Made by a program: the position numbers and the translations under genes. DNA of 64,000 nucleotides from Clostridium_AD sp050717535 (GTDB lineage Bacteria > Bacillota > Clostridia > Clostridiales > Clostridiaceae): positions 1 through 64,000 of the forward strand of contig NZ_JBOITM010000087.1 of assembly GCF_050717535.1 (NCBI RefSeq). The letters run 5' to 3'. Of this stretch, positions 63,836 through 64,000 are shown one piece after another. Positions within the stretch are counted from its first letter, which is position 1; each line of letters opens with the position of its first letter. The notes under the pieces were generated by a model. That model was not told the DNA's origin, searched no databases, and was given only the letters and a program-made list of their open reading frames with translations.

Positions 63836-64000
63836 TATTCACCTTCTTACTATTACCACGTATTTCTCATCGTTCAAATCAATCCCTCAATTGTATTTGC
63901 ACCGTATATTTTCATGTGATACTGAGCTATTCTATATTTCTCTTTACTTAAAACATACTTTTATAAATTTCAATCACTAATCCGCTCCGAACTATTTCTT

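Noticed and set aside
63870..63960. Possible end of another minus-strand gene (peptide ending HMKIYGANTIEGLI)
   Set aside because: Only about 26 codons between stops and no start codon with a ribosome site in the visible part.

Overview
The window is low-GC (AT-rich) DNA from an anaerobic, spore-forming Firmicute, most likely a Clostridium. The signs are the order bofA, yaaL-like, recR, ybaB, dnaX, large SRP RNA and tRNA-Ser beside an rRNA operon, a CpI-like [FeFe] hydrogenase, a Spo0E-like peptide, a SPOCS-like spore protein and strong GGAGG ribosome sites. The species cannot be named from sequence alone.

Layout. 1-612: promoter and leader of an rRNA operon that runs leftward out of the window. 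613-5567: housekeeping block (bofA, DUF2508, recR, ybaB, dnaX, SRP RNA, tRNA-Ser, lgt). 5846-10376: four-gene operon for an NAD-linked, probably electron-bifurcating [FeFe] hydrogenase, with a possible Rex operator. 10626-16620: ptsH and ptsI, then the fructose operon (regulator, 1-phosphofructokinase, EIIA, EIIBC) behind a near-consensus promoter. 16796-25913: BFD-like protein, tadA, tRNA-Arg, a biotin-less carboxyltransferase, a phasin-like/AarF/Psd group, a chemoreceptor and two small or spore-related genes. 26032-36025: a chitin-disaccharide locus. It has an ABC importer without its ATPase, a GH94 phosphorylase resembling N,N'-diacetylchitobiose phosphorylase, a hexose-phosphate mutase and a divergent YesM/YesN-type two-component system, with cre-like CcpA sites between the two arms. 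The expected flow is import, phosphorolysis to GlcNAc plus GlcNAc-1-P, then mutase conversion into amino-sugar metabolism.

36.1-42.9 kb is accessory. It holds a tRNA-like fragment, a small eukaryotic-type kinase followed by an unknown protein and a 69-residue Ser/Arg-repeat protein, a truncated integrase, and an AbiE toxin-antitoxin pair whose toxin gene carries two lesions while the antitoxin and its paired operators look intact. It also has a Spo0E-like peptide and a small membrane protein with a TTG start.

42.9-57.5 kb is a complete type I-C CRISPR-Cas locus: cas3, cas5, cas8c, cas7, cas4, cas1, cas2, leader and 66 repeats, all read on the minus strand. An apparently intact IS66 element (43967-46588) with a perfect 8-bp target duplication sits on a spacer/repeat junction and cuts off the 16 oldest repeats from the leader.

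57.9-63.9 kb looks like a plasmid- or phage-like replication module. It contains a ribbon-helix-helix-like protein, a serine recombinase, a HEPN-like protein, an integrase N-terminal remnant, a CHC2/Toprim/VirE-type primase-helicase, 11-bp iteron-like repeats and other recurrent motifs.

The least explained and most interesting parts are the kinase plus Ser/Arg-repeat protein cluster with a possible sigma-K promoter, the IS66-split CRISPR array, and the repeat-rich replication module.
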